From NCBI RefSeq assembly GCF_002075885.1, contig NZ_MDET01000056.1:124001-188000 (forward strand): DNA of 64,000 bases. Reading direction: 5' to 3'. Numbering within the stretch: position 1 is the first letter of the stretch; each line of letters starts with the position of its first letter. Made by a program: the position numbers and the translations under genes. The stretch comes from Manganibacter manganicus. Its GTDB lineage: Bacteria; Pseudomonadota; Alphaproteobacteria; Rhizobiales; Rhizobiaceae. The notes beneath the pieces are model-generated. The model was given only the letters and a program-made list of their open reading frames with translations, did no database searches and was not told where the DNA came from. Below are positions 62,626-64,000 of this stretch, one piece after another.

Positions 62626-63003
62626 ATGCGAAAGACACTGATCCTTGCCGCCGCTGCGACGATGACGATGATGACGGCCGCCGCCAACGCACAGCAGCAG
62701 CCGGCTGCGCCGACATCGCCAACTCCGGCCACGCCCGCACCCGCGACGCCTGGGGCGCCGACCATCCGCGCCGTCAACATCGTCGATATCGAAAAACTGC
62801 CGAAAGAAACGCAGAATCAGGTGAACGACGCGGTTGCGCAACGCGGCGAGGCGGGCATGAAAGAATTGCGCGGCTCCATCGACGCGACGCCCGAGCTCGC
62901 ATCGGCCTTGAAGGAGAAGGGCTTGACATCGCAAGACGTCATCGTCGCCAGCCTCGATGAGAGGGGCGTGTTGACGCTTGTGACACGCAAGAAAGCCGGC
63001 TGA
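62626..63003 (+). CDS. Small exported protein, function unknown
   Basis: A 125-residue protein with a signal peptide (RKTLILAAAATMTMMTAAANA, cleavage before QQQ), a Pro/Ala/Thr-rich linker (about residues 25-44) and a compact C-terminal part with IVDIEKLPKETQNQVNDAV and LTSQDVIVASLDERG. No known domain is recognised. AAAGGGA is placed correctly before ATG 62626. It is probably periplasmic. Confidence 0.72.
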   Translation: MRKTLILAAAATMTMMTAAANAQQQPAAPTSPTPATPAPATPGAPTIRAVNIVDIEKLPKETQNQVNDAVAQRGEAGMKELRGSIDATPELASALKEKGLTSQDVIVASLDERGVLTLVTRKKAG

Positions 63004-63127
63004 TTGACGCTTTGGTATCTGGAATTGTATGTCGGTTCGGTGCGCAGCCGAGCCGACTTGCTGCATCGGAGCGCAACCTTTCGCCAAGCGGGCGGTTCTG
63101 TGTCGAGGCATGCAAAGGATTAGCGAT

Positions 63128-63631
63128 ATGTTCACCAGCGCCATCATGAAAGATCCACGAGACCGCTGGCTGCACGCCGTCGCGGCGCTCGCCTTCGTGT
63201 CGGCTCTGGTGCCGGGGCTCTCGCTGCAAGCACAAAGCCTCGACAATCCCGACACTATCGATGCCATCGTCGGATCGCCAATTCAGGAAGAAGAACGCAC
63301 CGCAGCCAACAACGAAGACAGGATTATCGCGGCCATAGAGAAGGCGCCTGAAAGTGCGGCGCTGGTGCGCAAGACCACAAATGTCGACAAGGTCGATATC
63401 GTCTTCCTGGCCGATTCGACGGCCATGAAGGGCGGATTGCCTGCGCCCATCGAGAAGGTCGCAGCCGAACACAAGGACGAACTCACCGCGTTGCGCAATG
63501 AGGTCGAGGGCAACGCGATCCTCTATCATGCCATCAATTCCCGGCATGTACTGATGCGCGACATCGTCGCCGTCGAATTCAACGATCCACGCAATGTCAT
63601 TGTCTATGCCGCGGCCAAGCCGACCGACTGA
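63128..63631 (+). CDS. Exported protein, function unknown
   Basis: A 167-residue protein with an N-terminal hydrophobic segment (WLHAVAALAFVSALVPGLSLQAQS) that looks like a signal peptide. The mature part has IIAAIEKAPESAALVRKTTNVDKVDIVFL and a C-terminal AVEFNDPRNVIVYAAAKP, with no recognised family. ATG 63128 is chosen by AAAGGA in the leader; ATGs at 63110 and 63146 are alternatives. A strong terminator follows. Confidence 0.7.
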   Translation: MFTSAIMKDPRDRWLHAVAALAFVSALVPGLSLQAQSLDNPDTIDAIVGSPIQEEERTAANNEDRIIAAIEKAPESAALVRKTTNVDKVDIVFLADSTAMKGGLPAPIEKVAAEHKDELTALRNEVEGNAILYHAINSRHVLMRDIVAVEFNDPRNVIVYAAAKPTD

Positions 63632-63647
63632 ACCAATTCACGAAACA

Positions 63648-63675
63648 AAAAACCGGACTGTAAAGTCCGGTTTTT
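63648..63675. terminator. Bidirectional Rho-independent terminator
   Basis: AAAAACCGGACT (63648-63659) pairs perfectly with AGTCCGGTTTTT (63664-63675) around a 4-base loop. The A-run and T-run serve the convergent genes on both sides. Confidence 0.92.
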
Positions 63676-63717
63676 CGTCAGGTCGTCCTACGTTGCCCGG
63701 ACGGTCCGCTTACATCT

Positions 63718-64000
63718 TCAAAGCACGATAACCTTGGCACCAATCTCGACGCGATTGTAGAGATCGATGATATCCTGATTCATCAACCGGATACAACCTG
63801 AAGAGACATTCCTGCCGATCGATTTCCATTCCGGGTTGCCGTGCAGGCGATAACCCGTATCGCCGTGCTTGTTGAACAGATAAAGAGCACGCGCGCCGAG
63901 GGGATTGGTCAGGCCCGGCGGCATGCCTCCTCTCCATTTGGCCAGTTCCGGCTGGCGCTTGATCATCGGCGCGGGCGGCGTCCAGGTCGGCCACTCGCGC
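63718..64000 (-). CDS. L,D-transpeptidase (YkuD domain), N-terminus beyond window edge
   Basis: The C-terminal 93 or so residues of a YkuD-type L,D-transpeptidase, which cross-links peptidoglycan or attaches proteins to it in the periplasm. The catalytic core is complete here: the HGNPEWKS His and the SSGCIRL motif with the nucleophilic Cys, then LYNRVEIGAKVIVL at the C-terminus. The frame is open to base 64000, so the signal peptide and first part lie outside the window. Confidence 0.92.
   Translation of the reverse strand, partial: REWPTWTPPAPMIKRQPELAKWRGGMPPGLTNPLGARALYLFNKHGDTGYRLHGNPEWKSIGRNVSSGCIRLMNQDIIDLYNRVEIGAKVIVL

Overview
This 64 kb window looks like chromosome from an alphaproteobacterium of the Hyphomicrobiales (Rhizobiales), closest in style to Phyllobacteriaceae or Brucellaceae (Mesorhizobium, Aminobacter, Brucella and similar). 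The basis is the moderately high GC, the housekeeping block rmuC-def-fmt-truA-dapE-dapD-argB, the nfuA-usp-trpS run, and several Liv-type and carbohydrate ABC systems. No phage, insertion sequence, CRISPR array, tRNA or rRNA was seen. Coding density is high and no gene-free gap exceeds 300 bases.

Layout. 1-9.6 kb: housekeeping genes (RmuC, peptide deformylase, Met-tRNA formyltransferase, TruA, lysine/DAP and arginine biosynthesis, a LOG-like protein). 9.9-16.5 kb: exported MsrB; an EmrAB-type efflux pair divergent from its TetR regulator with clear palindromic operators; a NodF/NodE-like acyl carrier protein and ketosynthase; a GST. 16.5-21.9 kb: FrcK-like kinase, a mutarotase-like protein, D,D-carboxypeptidase, NfuA, universal stress protein, TrpS. 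22-23.8 kb: an ECF sigma factor followed by an exported DUF4142 protein and a small cupredoxin; the sigma gene and the downstream pair share a spaced promoter-like motif. 23.8-25.6 kb: two enzymes resembling the last steps of L-fucose oxidation. 25.7-26.9 kb: a stand-alone WYL-like protein and ferredoxin-NADP reductase.

26.9-45 kb is the most unusual part. A hydantoinase/oxoprolinase pair (hyuAB), a translationally coupled six-gene operon (molybdenum hydroxylase FAD subunit, fused FeS/Mo subunit, 6-hydroxynicotinate-reductase-like FeS protein, UPF0280 protein, amino-acid-synthesis/DUF1185 protein, MarR regulator) and a complete Liv-type ABC importer each carry the same operator-like sequence (GTRTRCAAA followed by YKAWAT) 73-80 bp upstream of the first start codon. 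Read together, they suggest an uptake, hydroxylation, reductive dearomatisation and lactam-opening route for a pyridine-type or other N-heterocycle, controlled by the MarR protein encoded last in the operon. This route is inferred, not shown.

45-49.5 kb: a polytopic membrane protein, nicotinate phosphoribosyltransferase and a MATE exporter. Nicotinamidase lies at 38.2 kb, next to an NhaD-type antiporter. 49.6-61.8 kb: a polyol (sorbitol/mannitol/arabitol/ribitol class) locus made of an ABC importer, two polyol dehydrogenases, an FGGY kinase, a SorC-family regulator, a HAD phosphatase and a class II aldolase. A two-half-site operator with exact 19-nt phasing recurs before the binding-protein gene and before the phosphatase. 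61.8-64 kb: membrane and exported proteins of unknown function and the 3' part of an L,D-transpeptidase gene.
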